Shown in pieces: positions 28,374 through 38,376 of a stretch of DNA of 64,000 bases. The stretch spans positions 15,904,600-15,968,599 of the forward strand of contig NC_092363.1 of the NCBI RefSeq assembly GCF_030848805.1. Reading direction: 5' to 3'. Position 1 is the first letter of the stretch; each line of letters begins with the position of its first letter. The position numbers and the translations under genes are program-made. Origin of the DNA: Temnothorax longispinosus. Taxonomy: Eukaryota > Arthropoda > Insecta > Hymenoptera > Formicidae. The notes beneath the pieces are model-generated. The model did not search any database. It was not told where the DNA came from and saw nothing but the letters and a program-made list of their open reading frames with translations.

Positions 28374-29930
28374 ATTTTTCATATAAATGATTATTAAGAT
28401 ATCTAAACATCTTCAGATTATTTTAATGTACAGACGTATATAAATTACACATATATTATATGTGTCTTTCATCGCAAATATTTCTAAACGATATGGAGGT
28501 CACCGCGGCGTGGCGTGATGACAGCGGAGACGCTGAACAAATAGAATCCTTGGAAACGTGTAATCTGCATTTCTTTGATTGCACAGGATTGCAACACCTG
28601 GGTCTGGAGCAAGGCGCGGGCCAGGGATGGGGTGGGTTACCTCGAGGATCTCTACCACCGCATTGTCTTCCACCGCCTCCCGGTCATCACCCACACACAC
28701 ATCCACAGCCGGTTGGTGCATCGGCCTTCAACCCTTTCCATCATGCCATCGAACAGAGATCCCCGAGGCTACCTGGACCTAACGCCGGTAAAGATACGAA
28801 ATTCTCGTTATAAAGTATAAGAATTTCAGAGAAAGTTTAATTCGAACAAGAGAACACTTTATTTGAGTAAGACGGCATTTTCTCAGTCGATTAATAGACG
28901 TGTAATTTCATATGTCTATAAGAATCTTCGAGGAATGACTTGGGTCCTATCAGTGTGTCGGTGAGGGAAGTAACGCCGACAACGTCACCCGGGAACCCCG
29001 GACCGGGCTTGCTGACGACAGCTTCTGTGACGGCACCGACGCCTCCCGCCGAGTCGACCACTACTACTACGACATCCAGTCCGTCTGGACATCATTCGCA
29101 CTTTCAAGGTAAAAGACACACAAACACGAGATCTGCTTAAAGATCCGATTCTTCATATATTCTTCATGGCCCAAAGAAGCTAATATCTTGTTTATAACAC
29201 AGGTCTTCATCTGCTGGGTGCTACGGGATCCATCTTCGGATCGATATTCGCGCCATTGTTACCACAGTCCTCTTGGCTCTACAATCCCCTGTATCACACG
29301 CAACAGTACATCCTGGAGCCGGAATGGCACGCTCTGGCCTTGAGAATGGCTCAACAGCGATTGCAGAGGCCGGATCAGGCCCGATTGGAGGAACTCAGGA
29401 AACTCAGAAGCAGCAGCGACAGTCCCGAGAGCAGCACGAAAGACGAAGAACGGAGAGGAGACGATCAAGGCGCTTTACGTCGATCAGGACTGGATAGTCC
29501 TGACGATAGTATCGAAGTGGACGATAAGAACGATCAAGATTTGAATAGAGACCGCGTTAGAAGCGACGAATCTATACCCGAACAAGATTCCCCGAGAATT
29601 TCGCCGATCAGAAGCGACCTGGAAGATGCCGCGTCCACAGACGCCACCTTCCAAGAAGCATCGATCCACCTACGGCAGAGCATAGAAAATTTAAACGACT
29701 CGGACCTCCAAATCGATCAGGATCAGATCGCCCGTCGCGGTGACCTCACTGTAAAAATTCGTTTAGAAGGTACGGTCGATCTTAGCACGAAAAAGGGTCA
29801 AGATAAGGAAAATGTCGGTCAAGATCTGACGACGCGGAGAAAGGAGGATGGGATAGATGTCGAAAGAGAACCCATTAGATCACGAAGAGAAAGAAGTCCT
29901 AAGCCTAGACAGGTGTGGAGACCTTATTAA
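13142..29930 (+). CDS. Runt-domain (RUNX family) transcription factor, seven-exon gene
   Basis: Coding model: join of 13142-13283, 13587-13817, 21448-21561, 21769-21855, 28587-28787, 28923-29108 and 29203-29930 (1689 nt, 562 residues plus stop). RUNX proteins are nuclear DNA-binding subunits that pair with CBF-beta (Brother/Big-brother in flies) and bind TGYGGT; the C-terminal VWRPY recruits Groucho/TLE corepressors. Seen here: a full Runt domain at about residues 36-163 with the blocks HWRSNKTLP, AGNDEN, NDLRFVGRSGRGK and KVTVDGPREPR. The Arg, Lys, Asp, Thr and Val residues that contact DNA in mammalian RUNX1 are all present. The protein ends exactly in VWRPY. The linker after the Runt domain (RHQ..FHPFHFGPRPF) is unlike what I remember of Drosophila Runt, so lozenge, RunxA or RunxB are the better candidates. 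All splice sites are GT-AG and all introns phase 1. The family is very sure; the paralogue is not. Confidence 0.97.
13284..13586 (+). other. Runx intron 1
   Basis: A 303-bp AT-rich phase-1 intron between CAG|GTAAAA and TATAAG|GT. It holds a T-rich stretch before the acceptor and no other feature I can see. Confidence 0.92.
13587..13817 (+). CDS. Runx exon 2 (core of Runt domain)
   Basis: Encodes residues 48-124 plus the first base of codon 125. The G from exon 1 joins GT here to make Gly, giving TGSPHVVCTVLPSHW across the junction. It contains RSNKTLP, VALGEVGDGT, VRAGNDENCCAELRN, MKNQVAKFNDLRF and VGRSGR, the heart of the immunoglobulin-like Runt fold with its DNA and CBF-beta contacts. The acceptor AG is at 13585-13586; the donor is a textbook GTAAGT at 13818. 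The exon is 231 nt, a multiple of three. Confidence 0.97.
13818..21447 (+). other. Runx intron 2 (7.6 kb)
   Basis: A long phase-1 intron inside the Runt domain. It has no supported gene. A RUNX-type ACCGCA lies at 13829-13834, just inside the donor. GC-rich patches at about 14220-14720 and 16430-16960 and a CpG-rich area at 19800-20330 alternate with AT-rich DNA. The 16.4-17.0 kb island holds a TATATATATA run, a CG-rich block around 16640-16680 and a short TTCTCCG tandem at 16865-16892. A CGCGCG run lies at 15473-15487. First-third introns of developmental regulators often carry enhancers; that is inference here. Confidence 0.9.
21448..21561 (+). CDS. Runx exon 3 (C-terminal end of Runt domain)
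   Basis: Encodes residues 125-162 plus the first base of codon 163: GKSFTLTI, then SPPQVAT and the DNA-binding tail KAIKVTVDGPREPRSKT. The acceptor is TTTCAG at 21442-21447 and the donor GTGAGT begins at 21562. The boundary inside RSGR|GKS matches, as far as I recall, a conserved RUNX intron position that also gives the short exon 5 of human RUNX1. Length 114 nt, frame-neutral if skipped. Skipping would delete the DNA-binding tail. Confidence 0.97.
21562..21768 (+). other. Runx intron 3
   Basis: A 207-bp phase-1 intron with a GTGAGT donor and a TTGTAG acceptor. I see no further feature in it. Confidence 0.92.
21769..21855 (+). CDS. Runx exon 4 (short linker exon)
   Basis: Encodes residues 163-191 plus the first base of codon 192, beginning RHQAFHPFHFGPRPFPFG, an aromatic/His/Pro-rich stretch directly behind the Runt domain. 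The acceptor is TTGTAG at 21763-21768 and the donor GGTAAGT begins at 21856. Length 87 nt, phase 1 at both ends. Assignment rests on frame continuity, good splice sites and position, not on a motif I can name, so it is a little less certain than exons 2 and 3. Confidence 0.9.
26315..26366 (+). promoter_or_regulatory. TATA-like box with overlapping E-box/CRE and RUNX site in intron 4
   Basis: TATATAA lies at 26315-26321, CACGTG at 26345-26350 overlapping TGACGTCA at 26349-26356, and ACCGCA at 26361-26366. The known cores are those of bHLH factors, CREB/ATF and RUNX. The arrangement could be an enhancer or an internal promoter; no transcript evidence is available. Confidence 0.25.
26813..26839. 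repeat. (GA)n microsatellite in intron 4
   Basis: A short GA run with a single AAAG interruption. Confidence 0.93.
28311..28372. repeat. (TA)n microsatellite in intron 4
   Basis: An almost pure TA run broken by one ACACAT, about 220 bp before exon 5. It is likely to vary in length between individuals. Confidence 0.97.
28587..28787 (+). CDS. Runx exon 5 (Gly/Pro/His-rich linker)
   Basis: Encodes residues 192-258 plus the first base of codon 259: a Gly-rich start, then a Pro/His-rich run (LPPPPGHHPHTHPQP) and FNPFHHAIEQRSPRLPG. The acceptor is GCACAG at 28581-28586 and the donor GTAAAG begins at 28788. Length 201 nt, phase 1 at both ends. If intron 5 is retained, the frame runs into a TAA at 28811-28813, giving a short form without VWRPY. 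Composition fits a disordered transactivation region. Confidence 0.88.
28788..28922 (+). other. Runx intron 5
   Basis: A 135-bp phase-1 intron. The donor GTAAAG is acceptable. The acceptor, TATAAG at 28917-28922, is weak and was chosen for frame. Retention leads to a stop after about eight extra residues. Confidence 0.78.
28923..29108 (+). CDS. Runx exon 6 (Ser/Thr/Pro-rich linker)
   Basis: Encodes residues 259-320 plus the first base of codon 321: VREVTPTTSPGNPGPG, then a run of six Thr, then GHHSHFQ. The donor GTAAAAG begins at 29109. The start is the weak point. The AG at 28921-28922 is the first acceptor that keeps frame with exon 5, and an in-frame TAA lies just upstream at 28919-28921. 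The better-looking AG at 28931-28932 gives a frameshift and an early stop. A shorter in-frame alternative would start at 28971. Length 186 nt. Confidence 0.78.
29109..29202 (+). other. Runx intron 6
   Basis: A 94-bp phase-1 intron with a GTAAAAG donor and an AACACAG acceptor. It is short, as is usual for insect introns, and holds nothing else. Confidence 0.92.
29203..29930 (+). CDS. Runx exon 7 (terminal exon with VWRPY)
   Basis: Encodes residues 321-562 and the TAA stop. It starts with a hydrophobic block (LHLLGATGSIFGSIFAPLLP and SSWLYNPLYH), then an Arg/Gln/Leu-rich, helix-like stretch around ALALRMAQQRLQRPDQARLEE, then roughly 150 very charged, probably disordered residues with several Ser-Pro sites (DSPES, LDSPDDS, DSPRISP, RSPKPR), and ends VWRPY. 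The acceptor is AACACAG at 29196-29202. The VWRPY end makes this the true terminus of a RUNX protein; the charged tail is unlike the Pro/Ser/Thr-rich tail of vertebrate RUNX proteins. Confidence 0.96.
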
Positions 29931-30989
29931 GAATTAAAGTCAGTATATTGTTCTGCGAGAATTCTTCAAGCGCGATGATTTTAACGAATTCGATAATCAA
30001 GACGAGGAATTTGATTGTCGAACAAGTCGGAATAAATTTAGTATGATCTAGGCAAATTTTATCATGTGTTTTTTTTTTCAGAAAAAACTTTGTTTCATTG
30101 AGAAATCAACGAATATTGATTAATCCCGTCGATAATCTGAGACTAATCCCAAAAGTGGAACTTGCACGATGTTGTAGAGTAGTTTAGCAATGCTAAGCGA
30201 TATATCATCATCGTCAAGTTGTCGAGAGATAAACGGAACATACCCGTTGGGTGCTCGAACATCTCGCGGTAATCGTCTGCTTGGAAATTAATTATCAGAA
30301 CTTTCGGACGAACTTTTTTGTCAAAGTTATTTATCTATTCGTGTGCCCGTTGCGGTATCGTCTAAGAACTGTCATGGACTCGAGGACTAACCAGGGTTTA
30401 CGTTCGCATATAGTATGTACATATATACAATGACGTCCGATTATTATATAAGTTAATGTTTCCAGTAAACGTTAAGCACACTACCCTCTTGTCATTCCAA
30501 TTAAGAATACTTCAACTTTCTGAATGTCTTATCGACTACACGAATATGCTATTGAAGCGGCGCGAGGCGCGCATACATGTGTATCTTAATCCTGAAGAAC
30601 GAATTTCTTAAATTAGAATATATCTTTTTCCGTGATCGTATTTATTTTACTTCTATGAAATATTGTCGATTTCAGAAAAGAAAATACTCGTGTGGCAGAT
30701 GACATTTAGGGGGTTTTCTGGTACAAGCGAAATTACGAGCAGCCTACGTTGTAAATATCACTATATTAAAAATTTCAAATCCTGGCCGAGTCACATCCTT
30801 TATTAAGCCATTGTTTTCTTTTTCTAAAACAACGTCATTTTTGAGGTACAGAGATATCGATATCCAGAAAAATGTCATTATACAATTATCATTTACATGA
30901 TCTACAAGTCGTTTTGACGACGCTGTATGTATTCGTGAGTATTGGCTTTAATCAAAATCATTCATTGTTTAAGTACATCATCAAATAAA
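29931..30989 (+). other. Probable 3' UTR and poly(A) region
   Basis: AT-rich DNA following the stop codon. AATAAA signals occur at 30031-30036 and 30984-30989, allowing a short (about 0.1 kb) and a long (about 1.1 kb) 3' UTR. Two matches to the Pumilio element TGTANATA lie at 30416-30423 and 30750-30757, which would be included only in the long form. The end of the transcript is inferred. Confidence 0.5.
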
Positions 30990-31258
30990 GTAATATCATC
31001 CGTTTCCATGATATCGATTTACTCTCTTATGTAATCAGAGTAGAATTGCGCTGAAGACGTGTCATGCAATTCAAATTGGTAAGTGCAAATTGTTTAATTA
31101 TATATCATAGGATAATTATTTGTCAAAGCGTTATCTTTTCATGAAAACAATAATTATTTTTAAAATAAAACATCTCATTCTTTTGATACGCTTTGCGCGA
31201 TAATTAGTTAAATCACTATACATCAAATAACTGACATTAATATACTCTTGTTTGAATA

Positions 31259-31286
31259 CATATATACATATACATGTACATACATA

Positions 31287-31335
<49 letters not shown>
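31259..31335. repeat. (TA)n / (TACA)n microsatellite
   Basis: A compound repeat: TACATA-type units followed by a long pure TA run, downstream of the probable 3' UTR. Confidence 0.97.
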
Positions 31336-32240
31336 GCTTGAACAATCTTACTTCCATTACTTCTTAAAAATGCATTACACTTGAAATATTCTTACAGCGT
31401 TTCGCGATAAAGTGAACAAATTGCAATCGTGTATCGAACGACCCACGCGTGCAACCTAATCCGGTCGGACGAGATGCAGCAGATTCAATAATTCGCCACG
31501 ATTGCAATCGAGCGGGATGCACCGCACGCAAAAACGGGCAGGCTCGATATCCGCACGGTGAAAAGGTCCGCGTGATTGATGGAAAACAGACAAAGCACCC
31601 GTCGGCCCCGCGCGCTGACCAGCGTCCCTGAAATCGAGATAAAAAGACCGCAAAACAATTTTCTACATTATTTTCCGATGCGCGCCGGATCAAATGAGCA
31701 ATAATGCCAACACGTCGCCTCCACGAATCTCTCTTTGTTTCACATTTTTCAACGAGTCAATCTATCTCCGTCCTGCGATCACTCGTGACATCTTTATATC
31801 ACAATTATTTTTGTTACAGGATAACTGTCTACATTTATCTAATTATAAATATTTGTACGAAATCCGTAAACGGAAACTGAATCAGTTTGTGCGATTTGCA
31901 TAAATTGTCGAGAAATATTCGAATTTCCGCCATACAAATAAATTTTAGTCAACTTTTACTTTCGTACCGTTAATGAATGCAACGGGTAACGCGTGTCGTG
32001 CTTAGTACGTGGTCGATGTACTGTCCCCCAGAAGAGCACGAAAAAACGTATAAAAAAAAGGACGGTTATGTTCGGCGACGGCACGGTTTTCCACCCTTCG
32101 TTCTCTTTTTTCCCCGAAATCCGTATATGTCTATACTGGTCGGGTTATCGCAACAAACTACCCCAATGACGACACGATTAAAATTTCACGGCAAGCTGCA
32201 TGAGCTCGAACGCGCTCTCTCACTTTCTCTTGCTCTCTTC

Positions 32241-32242
32241 TC

Positions 32243-32275
<33 letters not shown>
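32241..32275. repeat. (CT)n microsatellite
   Basis: A CT run with small interruptions in a pyrimidine-rich stretch at the edge of a GC-rich island. Confidence 0.95.
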
Positions 32276-35200
32276 AACAAACCGTTTCTATATGATCCCT
32301 CTCTGCGCCGTGACTGCCCCCGATCGTCCGGTTGCCGTTCTATCCGATCCCCGTAGCCCGTCTCTCGTCCCACGGCTCCGCCACCCCCTCGTCCCTGTTG
32401 GGTGATTGGTACGCGACCGCAGCCACCCCCGCTTTTTAATACACCCGCACCTGCATAGGCTGCACCCGCAACCGGTGAGCTGCCATACCATATATATACA
32501 TATATACGTGACGGGGTGCATCCAACCCCTCTACGCGAGCGATATCCCCCTCATTCTCCCTTTCCGGCCGGTTCCGGCATGGAACTCGTGGCCCTCGTCT
32601 CCCTCGCGCCAACGCGCCGCGTCAACGTCACGGTATACTGAGTGATTCATCGATCGAACGTATTCGCGTCGTCCCTGCGTCCATTCCCCAAAATGCGACA
32701 AAGACTAGTCCTCTCATGGCGCGTAGTTCGTATACAGGCTCGCGACACTAAAACCGCCGCCAGCAAGTCGCCGGATATAGGAAAATGCATTTCGCGACAG
32801 CTCGTAGGCTGATTGGCTGATTCTTTCGATCACGATAACGAACGGAGCTTTGTGTGCCTTTCACAAATCCTGACAGCTATTTTAAATGCAGAGGAAGTAC
32901 AACTTTGTTTAACACATTAACCGAATTGGTCTTTTAGGTCATTTATGTTACTCTTAAATCTCAAACATAAAATTTGTATTTGTGTAGTTCTTAATTAATT
33001 AACTTTTTAAATAAAAGTTTATGAGAATAATGTACGCTTTCTATTTGACGAATAATAAACATTGACCAAAAAAAAAGTTCAACACACAGAATCAAATATC
33101 TATCAAAATTAATCGTAAAACAGACACTGAGGAAGAAGAGATAAGAATAAACATGTGCATATCAATAGAATAGGAAAAAGAAGAAAGAAGCAATCACGGA
33201 TCGAATAAGAAAGGCAGATCGCTTAAGGGATGCTCGTTTATTTCTTTTTCCACGTTGGCGAAGGTGTTGAAGCTCAGAGAAAAATATCTCAGCCATAAAT
33301 AAATTATAAGAGCCGAAAAAAGTTCCCCAGCACACCGGCGCGGCATCCCGTATCCCGCTGCCGCTCCGAGTTCCGGATAGCGCGACGTTCGCTAGGAGAA
33401 GGTCAGAGGTGTACTTTAGTACTTTTTGTCCTTCCAAGCTGCCACCGGTTCCGCCCGACCCTCCGCCTTTTCCGTTAGGAGAGGGTGTTCTTTTTTATTT
33501 TTTCGCTACCCTCTCTCGCCAGCCGAGCACTTTAGATAATAAGGCCAGGGCGCTCGCTACGGACGAAAGGGTAAATTGGGTATTCGTCCGAGGAATTATC
33601 TCTCTAATTTCTTTAACGTACCAGTCTCTCACCTTCCGTTCCTCTTATGTATGTATAATTTCCATCGCACCGCGCGCGCAACCCCCTTGCCTCCCACTTA
33701 CTATCGGGACAAGCTCGAACCCTATCAGCGGATATCAGAGTCTCCTCGTGCTTCCTGAAGATGAAAGCTTCAGCCAGAAAGATTAGGAATAGCCGACCGC
33801 CTGACGTAATTATCCTGTCGATTCTTTTGATGCGGTTCGGCCAGTTAGATTCGCCACAGCCATTATCATCTTTTCAATATTCAGCATGTTAATTGCTAGA
33901 TAAACGTAACTTATCTTGAAATATATTAAATTTATACGCAAATAGAAAATAGTAATCTCTTTCTATTATGCAAGTATCTTAGTATCAACTATCAAGTATA
34001 TCAGCATTAAATTATATATATCAGAAACGTTTCAAACATATAAACAAAACTGTGTGCAATGTAAGACGTCCGCTTCCATCTCTTTTTCTCTTTTGTAGAA
34101 AATATAACGAAACTATTACATGCTGCACGTTGAAGCTAATAATAACAAACGATCGACGATGCAAGGAGGGATGGCGATGTAATTCGTACAAATGATAGTT
34201 CACGACTATCGGTTGACGAGGGTGGAAGCTCGTATCCATCGGAATGGCCCTGAAATTAGATCCTACCCTTGGCGCAGGTCCGAGTTCGACAAATTCGGTT
34301 AGCCGGATGAAAAATGAAGCGCTACTATCGACAGCCCAGCAATGAGATCAGCCGGTCGTACAATTTCTTTTGCAAACTAAAACTAATCTTTTATTGAACC
34401 TTAGTTACACGCGATTGTAAACGCAAAATTTCTAAGATTTTATTAAATTTTCAAAATTAATTTTACTTTTAAGTCTTCTCAAGTAATGTTAGCGTGCACA
34501 CTTTTTATATTACAATGATCAGTTTTGACTCGAGGATTGCTTTACAAAGGATCAGTCCATCGTGACTCTCCCGCGGATCAGATGTCAACGCAGAAATAAC
34601 TGTAAGAGAAGAGGTTTATTCCTCGTGTAGCCCGAAGCGTTCGTCATATTATGTTTGCTTCTGGTGTTTGCGACTCCCCGTGCTCCGGATGACGATATTT
34701 CGAATGAAGGGTGGCTCGGTAAGGTGGATATATCTGTATTTGTTTCCTGGGCGTACGAAATATTTAATGATATGCGACATATATAATAATCTAGCAATTA
34801 AGAATTATGTTAATCCTGATGGATATCATATCTCTATATATATATAATATATTTTTTTTTCTAAAAATTATAAAACTAACCAAAATCTCAACGGTGATTT
34901 TAATCTTAAGTATTGTTGGTAAATCTTGAAATCCTATTTTATTCTAGATATTCAGCGGTAAAATCGAACTGTACAGCAAACCGTCAACGACCTTAATTCC
35001 ATTTAGGTGCGCTTTCCAAATCGTCGGCAGCATCTTTTCAATGGTTGAGACGAACGAATCGAACGGAACGAGTCGATGAAAGGGGAAGCGAAGCAGGAGG
35101 TGGCAGCATCGCCAAAAGCGTAACTCTGCCAAAGACAATATAAAAGTTGGGAGGGTCTCGCGGGATTGGAAGTCGTAAATATCATCTGCTAAATAAAGCT

Positions 35201-38200
35201 TCATCCTCGAGTACGACTTGGGTGAAAACCCCTTTGCACCACGCGCAGGAGGGGGACAAATCCAAGACAAAGACCCGTAACGCCGACTAACATTAAAATA
35301 TTGAAAGGAAGAAAAGTGGAGTGTACTAAACGGTGTCTCTGCTCAATCCCTTATTTTTTGCATTTGCAATATATGTTTCGATTTTCATATTTTAACATTA
35401 AGAAAAATTTTACTAGGCTCGATTATTTCTTTCCCCTGAATGAAAATTTTAAATCAATATATTGCAACATAAGGCACATTTTTGCGTTGATATTTCGATC
35501 GCCCATTATTCAAAATGCAAGTAGCTTAGAAATCGTAAATGGCACAGAAGAAAATATAAAGCGTTTTAAAATTAAAATCTCCCCATCTCCGTGCATCCTA
35601 GAAACTTATTCTTCCGCATCGGAGTGTCACATCATGGTTTGCTTAAGGCATCCCTTCGAAAGAGTCGCGCGAACCATTAAGCAGAAGCGTTTGGCTAACC
35701 GAGACAAAAATCCAGCGATATTTTTCTATTCCCTTCCCCGTGATAGGCGGGCGACCGGAGGGTGGTTAAATTCCGTGCGTGCCAGCACGGACGAAAGACA
35801 AACGCCGTTGTCGTCGTCTTTCGTTTGTTTCAAGCGTCATTTGTTTGGCGGCCTGGATGGGCTCGTGGCTTCTCGAGATTCGAGGGGGTGAAAAAGAGTT
35901 CGTGGTGCATTCGCGGAGAAAGACGCGAGAAACATAGGGTTGTATGGTTTAAAAAGGCTACATTTGAATGCCACCGGAAAGAAGTACTCTTTCATCTAAG
36001 GCTTTACTGTGCCATTCCAATGTCCATTGCATACCATTTCAAGCACGATCAATGTATAAATTTATTATTATTAGAAGCGAACTAATAACAACTGAATGTT
36101 TTTACGAAAATTATAACTTGAAAATCGTAATGAGATTGAATTTTAGTGAAAGTAATTATATGAGCGACGGTGAAGTCAAGGAAAATTTAAGCCTGACCTC
36201 TTTTTGAGATTTTTGAGATCGCCGAGAACATCTTGAACATTGGAAAGTTCGCAAAAAAAAGAACGACAATGACGAAAGACGCAGCAGGAAAAAGAGCAAG
36301 CCACGTCGGGAAGGGGATTTCTTTCATCAAAAAATAATTAAGGTTTTCTATGGAGATGATGGATTCGACGAACCTGCCGTTCGTTCAGTCAATGTCAAAA
36401 GTTGACAATAGGTTCAATGGTTGGAACGCTCCTTTATTTAAAGTAGCTTTGTGTCCTCGCGATTGCCAAACCCTCTTCTTGCCCCCTGGTCCATGGATTT
36501 GGATCTAGATCTGGATCACAGATAGATTTGACTCACGGATCCGCTTTTCTATGTGGATGACCAGCAAAATTAAGAAAAGAAAAAGAAACTTATATACAGA
36601 ATCGTGTCTTATAGTTAATTATATGAAAAATCTTAACAAAAATTGACAAATTTAATCAAGAAACACCAAGATCTTTTATATCGATCTATTTTTCCATACA
36701 TACACGTTTATCGCTTATTTTCGTAGCAATTATAAATCTTATTCTTTCGAATATCGATCTCGATCAAGCACAGAAAATTTGCCTCGCCGTAAGTCAAGGA
36801 GAATATTACAAAGCGCGATACAGAGGACGATCAGTGCCAGTTTTACGTCTCGTACCGAATCGGGCTCGAAACGAAAACAAAGACGAGCATTTAACGATAT
36901 TGTCACAGGAATCCCCTCGAGGGACCAGAGATGGTTCCTCCGAGCCGTGGCTGACGGGAACCAGCGCCGGATGTTGGGTGCCGGGCGTTCGGCTGGGTGG
37001 TATTATTCCGAACCATTTGTCACTCGGGCAAGCCAACAACCCCTTTCGCTTCTCTCGCTCCCTCGCGCGTCTCCGTTTTCTTCTCCCGCTCGCCGCCTTC
37101 GTGAGTTTTTATAGCCGCGAATCGTCGCAATATGCCGACAAGAAGCTTACGACACCCGCCTTAAGAAGAAACTCGACGACAGATTAAGAGGGTGCAAGGA
37201 TTTTTTTCACTCAGCCCTGTTCTTCTTACTTAGTCGTCGAACAGATTAAGTCCACCTAATCTAGACTTGGCGAAATCATTTGGTGAAAAAGGAGACTCTA
37301 CTTGACGAACTGCTTAACGCGAAAGGGTTCTACCAGACTGACGAAGACGTATAGTGTTTGTTTTTGTATTTTTTTTTTGGTCACGCGTACAATAAAATGG
37401 AAATGTTCTCAAGTACTCTCGTCGTCGTTCAATGTTTCGTAAAATAACGACGTTGCGTGCGATGCAAGCAACAAATGCGTAAATTTTCCCAATTCTCCTG
37501 AGAAGTCGAGATCTGAAATCACGGAGAGAGGAGAAAGATACTCGAAAACAGTCGTAATCTTGCGCTTCTTCTGAGCACACGGCGCGGCGTCCGAAAAAGA
37601 ATCCTTGACGATTTGTCGCGACAGTGCACAGAATGGACCAGCGTGTGCGAAATCGCGAACATGTAATCTGCTAAAAGTCTGCTTAATTATGAGCGGTGGT
37701 GGCGCGGGGATATCCGAGGCGAGTTGGCGCGGGCATGCTTCTGTTTTCGGACTTTTCCATTAGCCGGATGAATCGTTAGTCTTTTGTTGACTTTTATTGG
37801 GGGATGCTGGCAGACGCGCCTGTGTTGGTACGTGGCTCCCGGTATCCGACGGTGCGAGACCGTGATTAATAAAGTAAGACATCTCTTTTTTGCAACGCGA
37901 TATAATTCTCATCGTACGTTTCACGTGACGATTATTTTGTTCTTATTTAAGCGAACGAACGGAATTTAAGCGACATTAATTTTGTTAGGAATGTAACTAT
38001 TGTTTCATCGAACATCGTCAATTGAAAACGCTACTTGCTCGCTCGGCGACAATCAACCAGATTTAAAAAGGTTCGATATAAAATGAAAAAAGATTGAAAG
38101 TACTCTACGCGAAAAGTTACCAAGGATTTGGCCGGTTCTCATGGTCTAGCTCCATTGGATCGACGGGAGGGTTAATTTTCTGGTCAGTTGGTCGCTTCTG

Positions 38201-38290
38201 GCTCTCCAGGGTTGTAGTGGCGATCTCAAGGCCCGTAACAACCCCTACTTTACCCCCACATAAATATCCGGAATTAGCCATTTCTCCTGG

Positions 38291-38376
38291 CTTCTCTCTC
38301 TCACTCTCTCTTCTTCTTCATCGTCCCTCCTTCTGTCTCTCTCTCTCTCCCCCTCTCCCTCTCTCTCTCTCTCTTT
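38291..38376. repeat. CT-rich pyrimidine tract
   Basis: About 85 bp of nearly pure pyrimidines on the plus strand, with CT dinucleotide runs and CCCT interruptions. Confidence 0.93.

Larger units (their letters stand above)
21856..28586 (+). other. Runx intron 4 (6.7 kb)
   Basis: A large phase-1 intron separating the Runt-domain half from the transactivation half. It holds no supported gene. Contents: an A15 run (23034-23048), a GA-rich microsatellite (26813-26839), a long (TA)n (28311-28372), two copies of CCTTAAAGGG, and a compact block of candidate sites at 26315-26366. Long open frames here, such as 24719-25060 and 27104-27391, match no family I know and have no exon-like context. Confidence 0.88.

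Noticed and set aside
28933..28966. Exon 6 start at AG 28931-28932
   Set aside because: Joined to exon 5 it gives a frame that stops within a dozen codons, whereas 28923 keeps the frame through to VWRPY.
35301..35891. Plus-strand open frame of 196 codons
   Set aside because: No motif or family is recognised, and composition changes along it as in intergenic DNA. I left it out for lack of support.
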